DNA of 13,078 nucleotides from positions 1-13,078 of the forward strand of contig JAOZTW010000067.1 of assembly GCA_029938985.1 (NCBI GenBank). Direction: 5' to 3'. The position numbers were made by a program, and so were the translations under genes. This stretch comes from Bacteroidales bacterium (GTDB taxonomy: Bacteria; Bacteroidota; Bacteroidia; Bacteroidales; JAOZQN01). A model generated the notes under the pieces. The model did no database searches, was not told the origin of the DNA, and was given only the letters and a program-made list of their open reading frames with translations. Of this stretch, positions 5,444 to 13,078 are shown one piece after another (position 1 is the stretch's first letter; each line of letters opens with the position of its first letter).

Positions 5444-6629
5444 AATCTGTAATTGCTTTTATTCCAGGTAGTTCTTTTCCTTCCATGTATTCCAATAAAG
5501 CACCTCCGCCTGTGGATACATAACTTACTTTATCTGTTAGTCCATATTTTGTAATTGCGGCCACAGAGTCGCCACCACCAATTAAACTAAACATTCCATT
5601 TTTAGTTGCTTCTGCAATAGCACCAGCAATTTGTTTTGTTCCGTTTTCAAACGAAGACATTTCAAAAACACCAACAGGTCCATTCCATAGTATTGTAGCT
5701 GAATTATTTATTACTTCAATAAAATTTTTAATAGATTTTTTACCAGCATCTAATCCTTGCCAGTTATCAGGAATTTTATCAATATCACATATTTTTGTAT
5801 TTGCATTGTTATCAAACTCATCTGCAATAATGCTATCAGTTGGTAAATAAAGATTTACGTTGTTTTCGCTTGCTTTTTTATAAATTTCGCTAACAAGGTC
5901 AATCTTATCGTTTTCTACTATTGAATCGCCAATTTTTCCTCCCCTTGCTTTAACAAAAGTAAAAGCCATGCCACCTCCAATAATTAAATTATCTACTTTT
6001 GACAAAAGATTTTCAATAATTGTAATTTTAGATGAAACTTTTGAACCTCCAATAATAGCAGTAAGTGGACGTTTCACGTCTTTTACTACTTTGTCAATGT
6101 TTTTTATTTCATTTTCAATAATATAACCAAACATTTTGTCGTTTGGAAAAAACTTTGCAATTATTGTTGTAGAAGCATGTGCTCTGTGAGCTGTACCAAA
6201 AGCATCGTTAATATAAACATCTGCAAGACTTGCCAATTCTTTAGCAAAATTCTCATCTCCTTTTTTTTCTTCTTTATAAAAACGTAAATTCTCCAAAAGT
6301 AAAACTTCTCCTTTTTTTAAATTTTTTGCTTTGTTTTTGGCATCTTCCCCTGTACAATCATTTGCAAGTGTAACTTTTAAATTAAGTAAATTTGATAGAT
6401 GCTTTACAACATGTTTTAAAGATAATTTTTCAGAAACAACAGCTTTTGGTCGCCCTCTGTGCGACATAAGAATTACAGAACCGTTTTCCAAAACTTTTTT
6501 TATTGTAGGAATTGCGGCTCTTATTCTTGTATCGTCTGTAATTTCAAAATTATCGTCTATTGGCACATTGAAATCAACTCTTATAATCGCTTTTTTATTT
6601 GTAAAATCGTAATTATTAATCTGTTTCAT
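5442..6629 (-). CDS. pgk: Phosphoglycerate kinase
   Basis: A 395-residue cytoplasmic glycolytic enzyme that transfers phosphate between 1,3-bisphosphoglycerate and ADP. The length is normal for bacterial monomeric PGK and the frame is intact. N-domain substrate residues are clear: RVDFNVP (17-23), SHRGRP (56-61), LLLENLRF, and NDAFGTAHRAHAST. The nucleotide-binding C-domain shows GGSKVSSKI, then WNGPVGVFE, GGGDSVAAI, and the closing STGGGALLEYMEGKELPGI segment. The ATG at 6629 is preceded by A/T-rich sequence without an SD site. It stands alone on the minus strand, 376 bp downstream of the phosphate transporter. That gap holds MITE copy 3 and a strong hairpin, so an own promoter is likely, although no canonical TAnnTTTG match was found upstream. 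Confidence 0.97.
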   Translation of the reverse strand: MKQINNYDFTNKKAIIRVDFNVPIDDNFEITDDTRIRAAIPTIKKVLENGSVILMSHRGRPKAVVSEKLSLKHVVKHLSNLLNLKVTLANDCTGEDAKNKAKNLKKGEVLLLENLRFYKEEKKGDENFAKELASLADVYINDAFGTAHRAHASTTIIAKFFPNDKMFGYIIENEIKNIDKVVKDVKRPLTAIIGGSKVSSKITIIENLLSKVDNLIIGGGMAFTFVKARGGKIGDSIVENDKIDLVSEIYKKASENNVNLYLPTDSIIADEFDNNANTKICDIDKIPDNWQGLDAGKKSIKNFIEVINNSATILWNGPVGVFEMSSFENGTKQIAGAIAEATKNGMFSLIGGGDSVAAITKYGLTDKVSYVSTGGGALLEYMEGKELPGIKAITD

Positions 6630-6674
6630 GAATTTTAGATGTTTTTATAATAAATAATTGTATATATTAAAACG

Positions 6675-6699
6675 CAGGCAGGTGATTTTCACCTGCCTG
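6675..6699 (-). terminator. Strong hairpin between the phosphate transporter and pgk
   Basis: CAGGCAGGTGA and its exact inverse complement form an 11-bp G+C-rich stem with a 3-nt loop. On the minus strand it is followed by CG and then TTTT. It sits 306 bp after the transporter stop and 45 bp before the pgk start. It could end the transporter transcript or form the pgk leader structure. The rest of the 6630-7005 gap is AT-rich and otherwise holds only MITE copy 3. Confidence 0.5.
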
Positions 6700-6911
6700 A
6701 AATAAACATTTTATTTTGGTATTAGGCATATTAAAATAAATAATTGATAAATTTAAACGAGGTTATTTTTGTTTTTAACAATTCAATAAATATAATAATA
6801 TCAGGATATTTGCATATTTTTTTGAAGAAGTAAAAAGTAAAAAGAACAAGTTTAAATCGTTAATTGTTTGATTTAATATGCCTTATCTTTTAAAAACTAA
6901 TTCTGGTTTTT

Positions 6912-7005
6912 ATTATTCTGGCATTTTTCATAAATGCGAATTACTGCGTTATTTAAAAAATAAAAATGCCTTGAACTTTACACTTAGGAAAAACGCCATT
7001 ATTCT
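6912..7005 (-). mobile_element. Hairpin MITE family, copy 3 (body 6920-6997), internally deleted, at the transporter stop codon
   Basis: A 78-bp body lies in reverse orientation. On the minus strand it begins GGCGTTTTTCCTAAGTG and its other end is the inverse complement of GGCATTTTTCATAAATG. ATTATTCT flanks both sides perfectly (6912-6919 and 6998-7005). The right-hand flank abuts the last base of the transporter stop codon (7006). It equals copy 1 minus 46 bp. In copy 1 an imperfect 11-bp direct repeat (AAATACCGCAG at 1338-1348, AAATAACGAAG at 1384-1394) lies exactly 46 bp apart, and copy 3 has the hybrid AAATAACGCAG. Some arm pairs are lost (positions 11, 19, 24), so it looks older or less constrained. 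It is transcribed with the transporter as 3' untranslated RNA. Confidence 0.9.
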
Positions 7006-9264
7006 CTAATAAGTTTTCCACTTTTCTTTGCTCTTAATAAATTTCTTTTGAGCTTTCACTATTCTAATAAAGTAAAGAACAAGGTTTTTGTATTCTGATA
7101 ATATATTCAAATACAAAGTACTATTCATTGTACTAACCTCACCAGTTTTAACTCTACGTAGTTGTATAATTTTTATCTCTTCAATTTTTTTCAACAACAT
7201 TTTCTTTTCATCATTTAAGAAAGCTATATCATCAAAATTTGAGTTTTTTATCACTCCATTGATTCTAATAATATAATCCTTTACCAAGTCTTTTGTTTGG
7301 TTCAATTCTTTGCTTTGTTCGTCTAACAATCCCTCGTGATTATTGTCTAAGTGTTCAAAAATTCGCAATGAAATAAAATTAGAAGCATTAGCTACCTCAC
7401 GTAGAAAATCCACTTCTTGAATATAAAATTGTGCAGAATGGATAAAGTTTTGTTTTAGAATACCAATAATTATGTAAATATTGTACTTTATTCTTTTGGT
7501 GTTCTTTTTTAATTCTTCCGAGAGTTTTTTGGCAGACTTAGCTGGTTTACGATTTTCGTTTGTCAACCCTTCGAGAGATTCGTCCAATATTTTTGGCACT
7601 CTACTAAGTTCTACACTTATTTTTTCAGTACATTTTTCAAAAACATTATTGTTAGTTATAGACTCTTCGTCCATATATTTGTTTTCCTTCTCTGCTTTTG
7701 CTTTTCGTTTTTTATGTATAATTTTGGTTTTAATAAATAAAAATGCAGCAAGACCTACCAACAGTACAACAGCAACCATGCCACCAAAATGAAGTATTGC
7801 AATCACCACAAATGCAGCTGAAAATGCAACAAAAGCGGTAATAAACCAACCCCCAATAACCGATATTACTCCAGTTACCCTATAAACAGCACTTTCTCGT
7901 CCCCAAGCTCTGTCGGAAAGCGAAGTACCCATTGCAACCATAAAAGTAACATAAGTTGTAGAAAGTGGAAGTTTGTAAGATGTAGCTATAGAAATAATTA
8001 TACTTGCAACAACTAAATTTACTGATGCTCGTATAAGGTCAAAAGCAGGAGCTTCTTTTCGTTCTTTTGATGTAAGCTTAGGTTTAGAAAATCGTTTTTC
8101 AATGCCCTTAATAACTGATTTTGGAACTATAAATCCCAAAAGATTAGAAGTATTAATAAAAACTCTTACTAACGAACGTGAAACTTGTGTAGAACCAAAC
8201 CTTTCTTGTCCTTGGTCTTGACGACTCAAATTAATAGAAGTTTCGGTTACATTTTTAGCTTTTTTCGAAGTCCATAAAGTTAGAACCATTATGCCTCCAG
8301 CTATTACTAAAAATATTGGATTTACAACAACCTTCTTCGCAAGGTCATCCATCGGAAATTGATCTGCCGCTATTCCTTTGAGTTGCCAAGCATCATTCCA
8401 TATATCCCAAGAAGAAAAACCAGCGAGAGGTACACCTATAAAGTTTACTAAATCGTTGCCAGCAAATGCCATTGCGAGTGCAAAAGTTCCGGCAAGTACA
8501 ACAATTTTAAAAATATTTATTTTTGTCAACCATATCAATAATTGAAAAATAACAAGCCATACTCCAAAACTATAAAGCATGAACATAAATGGTTTTTCTA
8601 AAGCCCATTGAACCAATGCTAAATCATGTGCAAACGAGTGTTTAAATCCTTTTGCAAAAAGAAAGTATGTAATTATTGACAAGGCTAATCCACCCCAAAT
8701 TGCTCCAAAATATTTGTAAGTTTTTTTTGTGTTAAACGAAAAAACAAACCTTACTACATATTGAACCAATGCTCCAACCGAAAACGCAAAAACCACAGAA
8801 AGTAAAATTCCCCCAATAATAGTTATTGCCTTGCTTGAGTTAATATAGTCTGTTACCTCACCACCATTCGAAGCAATTTTTATAACCGCCATTCCTACGG
8901 CTGCACCAAGTAGCTCAAACACAAGCGAAACTGTTGTTGACGTAGGAAAACCAAATGTATTAAAGAGGTCTAATAAAATTATATCGGTTATCATAACCGC
9001 CATAAAAATTATTATTATCTCAGAAAAGAAATACTCTCCAGGATTAAAAATCCCCTTCCTCGCAACCTCCATCATTCCGTCCGACGACAAAGCACCAGCC
9101 AGAATACCAAAACTTGCTACTATCATTATCAACCAAAAAGGTGCAGAACGTGAACCAATTGCTGATACCAAAAAATTTACTGCATCATTACTCACGCCTA
9201 CAACCAAATCTGTTATAGCCAATGCAAATAAAATTACCAAAAAAATAATATAGATATTTTCCAT
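7006..9264 (-). CDS. PiT-family inorganic phosphate transporter with C-terminal PhoU-like domain
   Basis: A 752-residue inner-membrane protein that should import phosphate by cation symport. The two inverted PiT half-repeats are visible. The first has GVSNDAVNF (23-31) and GFPTSTTVSLVFELLGA (105-121). The second has AFAGNDLVNFIGVPLAG (266-282) and LPLSTTYVTFMVAMGTSLSDR (432-452). These correspond to the family GANDVANA and PTSTT signatures, with SND and GND in place of AND. Roughly ten to twelve hydrophobic segments span 1-512. A basic linker (513-530) leads to a soluble, largely helical tail (about 540-752) like the PhoU-related domains fused to or encoded beside PiT transporters. The family norm is 400-500 residues, so this is a long, Bacteroidota-type version. 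Its stop codon is bordered by the target duplication of MITE copy 3. No Pho-box was recognised upstream. Confidence 0.9.
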   Translation of the reverse strand: MENIYIIFLVILFALAITDLVVGVSNDAVNFLVSAIGSRSAPFWLIMIVASFGILAGALSSDGMMEVARKGIFNPGEYFFSEIIIIFMAVMITDIILLDLFNTFGFPTSTTVSLVFELLGAAVGMAVIKIASNGGEVTDYINSSKAITIIGGILLSVVFAFSVGALVQYVVRFVFSFNTKKTYKYFGAIWGGLALSIITYFLFAKGFKHSFAHDLALVQWALEKPFMFMLYSFGVWLVIFQLLIWLTKINIFKIVVLAGTFALAMAFAGNDLVNFIGVPLAGFSSWDIWNDAWQLKGIAADQFPMDDLAKKVVVNPIFLVIAGGIMVLTLWTSKKAKNVTETSINLSRQDQGQERFGSTQVSRSLVRVFINTSNLLGFIVPKSVIKGIEKRFSKPKLTSKERKEAPAFDLIRASVNLVVASIIISIATSYKLPLSTTYVTFMVAMGTSLSDRAWGRESAVYRVTGVISVIGGWFITAFVAFSAAFVVIAILHFGGMVAVVLLVGLAAFLFIKTKIIHKKRKAKAEKENKYMDEESITNNNVFEKCTEKISVELSRVPKILDESLEGLTNENRKPAKSAKKLSEELKKNTKRIKYNIYIIIGILKQNFIHSAQFYIQEVDFLREVANASNFISLRIFEHLDNNHEGLLDEQSKELNQTKDLVKDYIIRINGVIKNSNFDDIAFLNDEKKMLLKKIEEIKIIQLRRVKTGEVSTMNSTLYLNILSEYKNLVLYFIRIVKAQKKFIKSKEKWKTY

Positions 9265-9590
9265 TTTGGATATAAATTTATTTAAAATAAAAAAAAAATT
9301 TTTGCAAAATAATTAAAAATAAAACAATAAAAAAAAAAAAAATATGCTTTTTTATGTTTTTCAAAAAATAAATATTATTAAATATTAAGTGAAAAAAAAA
9401 ACAGAAAATATTAAAGTATTTTAAGATATTATATGTAATATTGAACCTGTTTAAGAGGGGAGTATTTTTAACTAATTGATTTATTAATTTTTACAAAAAT
9501 ACGTTAATTCTATTTTGTAGTTATTTCATTAAAAAAACATCTTCTTAGTACAATTACATAAAAATTTATAATCATTCTAAATAATATGCT
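9265..9590. other. Divergent intergenic region between transporter and electron-transfer genes
   Basis: This 326-bp stretch separates two divergently transcribed units and must hold both promoters. It is extremely AT-rich, with long poly-A runs near 9288-9298 and 9329-9341. A small G-rich patch (AGAGGGGAGT) lies near 9454-9463. A minus-strand -7 match (TATTTTTG, 9501-9494) lacks a -33 partner. No gene, hairpin or repeat could be supported. Confidence 0.6.
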
Positions 9591-10556
9591 ATGGCTGAAA
9601 AAAATAATAATAGCAACAATACGCGTCGAGATTTTATAAAAAAAGGAATACTTGCAGGTGTGGGGACTGTTTTTGCTGGAGGACTATTTTCTGTGGTAAA
9701 AACTTATGCTGACGAGCCTGACACAGTGAAGGTTTTAGACCAAGATGGTAAGGTTAAAGAGGTGGATAAATCACACCTTAAAGAAGTTGGTGAAAATGTT
9801 AATAAACAACTTCAGAAATCCAACCGAGAAGGAATTCCAAACAAAAAATGGGTAATGGTAATTGATTTAGGTAAATGTAGAGATGCCCGAAAATGTATGG
9901 AGTCTTGTCAAAGTGCACACCAACTTTGGACAGAGAAAGATGGTGATGGTAGTAAAGTACAACATCATATCAATGTACATGTAATGAACAGAGGTTCAAA
10001 GGCTGGTGGATATTTTTTGCCACGTCCGTGTCAGCATTGCGATAATCCGCCTTGCACCAAAGTTTGCCCTGTAAATGCTACATTTAAAAGAAACGATGGT
10101 ATAGTATTGATTGACAATGCTAGATGTGTAGGTTGTCGTTTTTGTGTTGCTGCATGTCCTTATTCTGCAAGAACTTTCAATTGGTTTGACCCAAAAGATG
10201 CAGATAAATATAAAGACGTTCCATACAATATTGAACTAAATGTACCGCAAAGAAAAGGAACAGTATCAAAATGTGTGTTTAGTGCAGACCAAATTAGAGT
10301 TGGAAAACTGCCATATTGTGCAACTGCCTGTCCAAATGGTGTTTACTGGTTTGGAGATGAATACGAAGACGCAGTAACAAATGGTACGACTAAAGAAACT
10401 GTAAGATTTAGTAATCTGTTGAAAGAAAATGCTGGATACACACTATTGCCAGAACTTGGAACAAAACCGAGTGTTTGGTATTTACCAGAAAAAGACCGAC
10501 TATTTCCATTTGAAGACTATCACACGCCATCAGATGACAATGCAAAACACCACTAA
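9591..10556 (+). CDS. Tat-exported four-cluster ferredoxin subunit (NrfC/PsrB/DmsB type)
   Basis: A 321-residue periplasmic electron-transfer subunit. It has a twin-arginine signal, TRRDFIKKG (11-19), followed by the hydrophobic stretch 20-36. Four cysteine motifs follow the DmsB/NrfC plan. I: C96, A99, C102, C106. II: C147, C150, C155, C159 (CQHCDNPPCTKVCP). III: C179, C182, C185, C189 (CVGCRFCVAACPY). IV: C228, S231, C243, C247. Motifs II and III are complete. In both I and IV the second cysteine is replaced, by Ala and Ser, leaving 14 of 16 ligands. In this fold motifs I and IV share two clusters, so each would have three cysteines, as in [3Fe-4S] sites. It heads an operon with an NrfD protein (107 bp later) and a cytochrome c, and should pass electrons between the membrane quinone module and a redox partner. 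No molybdopterin or multihaem subunit is adjacent. Confidence 0.9.
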   Translation: MAEKNNNSNNTRRDFIKKGILAGVGTVFAGGLFSVVKTYADEPDTVKVLDQDGKVKEVDKSHLKEVGENVNKQLQKSNREGIPNKKWVMVIDLGKCRDARKCMESCQSAHQLWTEKDGDGSKVQHHINVHVMNRGSKAGGYFLPRPCQHCDNPPCTKVCPVNATFKRNDGIVLIDNARCVGCRFCVAACPYSARTFNWFDPKDADKYKDVPYNIELNVPQRKGTVSKCVFSADQIRVGKLPYCATACPNGVYWFGDEYEDAVTNGTTKETVRFSNLLKENAGYTLLPELGTKPSVWYLPEKDRLFPFEDYHTPSDDNAKHH

Positions 10557-10663
10557 TAACTTAGAAGTTAACAACTAAGAATTTAGTTTTTACATTTAAT
10601 TAATTCATTTAAACAATTATTTTCAAAATATTAAAAATAAATCATAAATAATTAAAATAAAAT

Positions 10664-12019
10664 ATGTCAAATACAAAAAACAAACCACTAAGTAAAATTG
10701 TAAACGACCTTACACGACCATTAAAAAGTCACAAGGGGTTCGTTATTTGGGTTCTTTTTTTGTTGCTTGTAATAGGAGGCGGATTAGTCGCCTATATTTG
10801 GCAACTTAGAGTAGGACTGGGAGTTACAGCGTTGAGAGACTATGTCTCGTGGGGGTTATACATTTCAAGTTTTATCTTTTTTGTAGCAACCGCACTTGTT
10901 GGTATGCTAATAAGTTCGGTACTTGGTTTGCTTGGTATCAAGTGGATAACACCAATTGCCCGTATCGCAGAAATGATTGCAATAGGATTTGCTATGCTTG
11001 CTGGCGTAATAATTATATTGGACATGGGGCGACCCGAGAGATTATTAAACGTGTTTTTGTACGCAAGAATTCAATCTCCTATTTTTTGGGACGTAACCGT
11101 AGTAACATCTTATGTACTAATAAGTATATTATTGTTCCTACTACCATTAATTCCAGATATGCCGTTCCTAAGAAAAACAATGAAAGATCAACCAAAATGG
11201 AAGCAGTTAATATATAAGTTATTATCTTTTGGATGGGTAGGTTCACCAGAACAATACAAAATAGTAAAACGCTCAATGAGAATACTTGCAATTCTAATTA
11301 TTCCTGTGGCACTTGCAATTCATACAGTTACATCTTGGCTGTTTGCAATGACTCCACGAATAGGTTGGGATTCAACAATATTTGGACCATATTATGTAAC
11401 AGGTGCATTTGTTGCAGGTGCAGCGGCGGTAGTTGTTGTAATGTTCTTTATACGAAAAAGTTATAAAATAAAAGAATATATTACTGACAAACATTTTGAC
11501 CACATGGCAAAACTGCTTGTACTTGTAATGTTGGTATATCTTTATTTTAATATAAATGAATATATTGTTCCTGGTTACAAAATGAAACGAGGCGATGATG
11601 CTCACATACTTGCAATGTTTACTGGACATTTTTCACTAATGTTTTGGTTAGTTCAAATTGGGGGATTAATATTACCAATAATATTATTTCTGTTCAAACC
11701 ATTCCGTAAACCAGTGCCTGCTATGGTGTTGAGTATTGGAATTGTTGTTGCAGCTTTCTTTAAAAGATACCTTATTACTGTACCAACTTTGATGCACTCA
11801 AATTATCATGCCGATAACTTACCAGTTGAATATACACAATATTGGCCCTCAATAGCAGAATGGTCTATAACAATGATGGCGGTAGCTATTGCAGTACTTG
11901 TAGTTACAATACTTGCAAAACTATTTCCAATTATGCCAATATGGGAAGTGGCACACGAAAACGGTATCAGTTATGAAGAAATGAATAAATTTAACGCCGA
12001 AGACTCTGATATAAATTAA
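10664..12019 (+). CDS. NrfD/PsrC-family quinone-interacting membrane subunit
   Basis: A 451-residue polytopic inner-membrane protein with about ten hydrophobic segments: roughly 25-46, 61-88, 97-120, 143-165, 207-229, 243-263, 282-297, 320-345, 352-372 and 397-419. It resembles NrfD-type quinol-binding subunits: YVSWGLYISSFIFFVA (60-75), then EMIAIGFAMLAGVII and LDMGRPERLLNVF (119-131). That family exchanges electrons between menaquinone and the periplasmic four-cluster ferredoxin and has no haem of its own. It sits between such a ferredoxin and a cytochrome c, with gaps of 107 and 41 bp, consistent with one operon. Related proteins occur in polysulfide, sulfite (MccD), DsrP, Qrc and alternative complex III systems. 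The sequence alone does not say which. The ATG follows an A-rich leader without SD. Confidence 0.9.
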   Translation: MSNTKNKPLSKIVNDLTRPLKSHKGFVIWVLFLLLVIGGGLVAYIWQLRVGLGVTALRDYVSWGLYISSFIFFVATALVGMLISSVLGLLGIKWITPIARIAEMIAIGFAMLAGVIIILDMGRPERLLNVFLYARIQSPIFWDVTVVTSYVLISILLFLLPLIPDMPFLRKTMKDQPKWKQLIYKLLSFGWVGSPEQYKIVKRSMRILAILIIPVALAIHTVTSWLFAMTPRIGWDSTIFGPYYVTGAFVAGAAAVVVVMFFIRKSYKIKEYITDKHFDHMAKLLVLVMLVYLYFNINEYIVPGYKMKRGDDAHILAMFTGHFSLMFWLVQIGGLILPIILFLFKPFRKPVPAMVLSIGIVVAAFFKRYLITVPTLMHSNYHADNLPVEYTQYWPSIAEWSITMMAVAIAVLVVTILAKLFPIMPIWEVAHENGISYEEMNKFNAEDSDIN

Positions 12020-12060
12020 GAATCTTTCATTTAAACACTAATAATTAATAATTATAAAAT

Positions 12061-12933
12061 ATGAAATATATAATAACATCAGTGATTTTTACGCTTCTTT
12101 TATTTTTTAGCCTTGGCGTAAACGCACAGTGGGAAATACCCGACGCAGATAAAAACAAAAAAGCACCGAATGAAACCTCGATTGAGCTTGCTTTGAAAGG
12201 GAAAAAAATATATAAACAAGCTTGTATTTCGTGTCATGGTACACCAACACAAGCAGATGGTATTTTACCAACAGCAACTGACCTTGGTAGCGATAAGTAT
12301 TTTGAAAGACTTGAAGGAGAGGCATATTACCAAATCGCAATAGGTATGGGAGCAATGCCAGGTTTTAAAGATAAATATTCAGAAGAAGAAATTTGGAGTG
12401 TTGTACATTATGTAAAAACTTTTAACCCAGAAAGTACTGTTGACCTTTCAGCTTTCAAATCGGTGGAGTTTGATATTAATGTAAAACTCAACAATAATGA
12501 CAAAAGCATTGTTACAACAATTTCAACAGCAGATACATCTGTTTCTATTGAAGGTATAAAAATGGAGTTTTTTGTTAAACGGTATTTTGGAGACCTACCA
12601 ATAACAGACGCACCAATGGTTACTGATGCTAATGGAAGTATAAAGGTTGTTTTTCCTAACGATATTCCAGGAGACGAACAAGGAAATCTTGATGTGCTTG
12701 TTAGATTTGAAAATCAAGATATGCACGGCAACAAAGAATTTAAAAAAACTATTAACTGGGGAACACACACAGAATATAGAGACATTATGAGCGAACGAGC
12801 TATGTGGAGTGTGGGAACAAAAACACCTATTTGGTTACTTGCATTATATCTTGGTATTACTGGTGGTGTATGGTTAGTTATTTTTTACGTACTTTCTCAA
12901 ATAATGAAAATTAAAAAAGCTGGAAAAAAATAA
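12061..12933 (+). CDS. Membrane-anchored monohaem cytochrome c with extra periplasmic domain
   Basis: A 290-residue exported protein. The signal peptide (about 1-22) ends VNA-QW. A class I cytochrome c domain covers about 41-123, with CISCHG (C55, C58, H59) binding haem c. The likely sixth ligand is M99 in GAMPGF, followed by EEEIWSVVHYVKTF. Residues 130-240 have alternating beta-strand character without a recognised domain. A single C-terminal transmembrane helix (258-281, WLLALYLGITGGVWLVIFYVL) ends in a basic tail (KIKKAGKK), so the haem faces the periplasm. It starts 41 bp after the NrfD gene and is followed by a terminator, making it the last gene of the unit. It probably takes electrons from, or gives them to, the ferredoxin-NrfD pair and a terminal partner encoded elsewhere. 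The middle domain could be a partner-docking module. Confidence 0.9.
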   Translation: MKYIITSVIFTLLLFFSLGVNAQWEIPDADKNKKAPNETSIELALKGKKIYKQACISCHGTPTQADGILPTATDLGSDKYFERLEGEAYYQIAIGMGAMPGFKDKYSEEEIWSVVHYVKTFNPESTVDLSAFKSVEFDINVKLNNNDKSIVTTISTADTSVSIEGIKMEFFVKRYFGDLPITDAPMVTDANGSIKVVFPNDIPGDEQGNLDVLVRFENQDMHGNKEFKKTINWGTHTEYRDIMSERAMWSVGTKTPIWLLALYLGITGGVWLVIFYVLSQIMKIKKAGKK

Positions 12934-12955
12934 TTTAATAATTCTTAATATTACT

Positions 12956-12981
12956 AAAGCCTCAATTTGAGGCTTTTTTTT
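12956..12981 (+). terminator. Rho-independent terminator of the ferredoxin-NrfD-cytochrome operon
   Basis: AAAGCCTCA and TGAGGCTTT form a 9-bp stem with loop ATT, running directly into an eight-base T-run (12974-12981), 22 bp after the cytochrome stop. This is the best terminator in the window. The remaining 12982-13078 shows no gene. Confidence 0.9.
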
Positions 12982-13078
12982 GGTATTATAAATTAGGCTC
13001 TTATAAATAATTGAGGTCTTTGTATTGGCACTGGTTCAGTTAAATTCTTATTGTATAATTTTGATATTTAATTAATTA

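Noticed and set aside
9494..9501. Minus-strand -7 match TATTTTTG upstream of the phosphate transporter
   Set aside because: No -33 element at the proper spacing; poly-A/T tracts make single-element matches common here.
13056..13063. TAATTTTG, a -7 promoter match near the right edge
   Set aside because: No -33 TTTG lies at 19-21 bp and no downstream gene is in the window.
12985..13078. Possible minus-strand gene tail ending EPVPIQRPQLFIRA near the window end
   Set aside because: The frame has a stop close to the window edge and no start codon, so a gene cannot be supported, although the terminator could serve both strands.
1..13078. CRISPR arrays, tRNA or rRNA genes, riboswitches, phage genes
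   Set aside because: No regularly spaced repeats, cloverleaf or rRNA-like segments were seen on either strand, and the three dispersed repeats are far apart with target duplications, which fits transposition.

Overview
The window looks like chromosomal DNA from a member of the Bacteroidota, probably an anaerobic or facultative one. The DNA is very AT-rich. Start codons follow A-rich leaders rather than GGAGG-type sites. Two promoter-like sites fit the Bacteroidota TTTG-N19-TAnnTTTG pattern. A decayed IS4-type transposase, a lipoprotein with a Bacteroidota-style signal peptide, and a long PiT phosphate transporter with a C-terminal PhoU-like domain point the same way. The assignment rests on style and protein recognition, not on a marker gene.

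Layout. Positions 214-4050 (+) hold a crotonyl-CoA cassette: enoyl-CoA hydratase, an unusually long 3-hydroxyacyl-CoA dehydrogenase and an SCP2-type thiolase. Together they interconvert acetyl-CoA and crotonyl-CoA, which serves either butyrate-type fermentation or beta-oxidation. A 477-bp gap between the first two genes is filled by two small mobile-looking elements. Positions 4193-5124 are a graveyard: a small lipoprotein gene split by a mobile element and then fused to the remnant of an IS4-family transposase. Positions 5442-6629 (-) are pgk (phosphoglycerate kinase) and 7006-9264 (-) the phosphate transporter. Positions 9591-12933 (+) form a three-gene membrane electron-transfer module: Tat-exported ferredoxin, NrfD-type quinone-interacting membrane protein and membrane-anchored monohaem cytochrome c. 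A strong terminator closes it, and no catalytic subunit is visible.

The main discovery candidate is a family of small inverted-repeat elements present three times (1295-1418, 4236-4358, 6920-6997). Each copy is flanked by a different perfect 8-bp direct repeat, so each was mobile. Copy 2 sits inside the lipoprotein signal sequence. Removing the element plus one 8-bp repeat on paper restores an 82-codon lipoprotein frame with a lipobox. Copies 1 and 2 differ mainly by paired, compensatory or G-U-compatible changes between their arms, so the RNA hairpin appears to be preserved. In all three cases the element lies in the same orientation as the neighbouring gene. Copy 2 also carries a promoter-like match and supplies an ATG in frame with the interrupted gene. 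Copy 3 is a 46-bp internal deletion derivative explained by an imperfect 11-bp direct repeat. A second, unrelated candidate element (1015-1210, 18-bp inverted ends, 5-bp flanking repeat) lies just upstream of copy 1.
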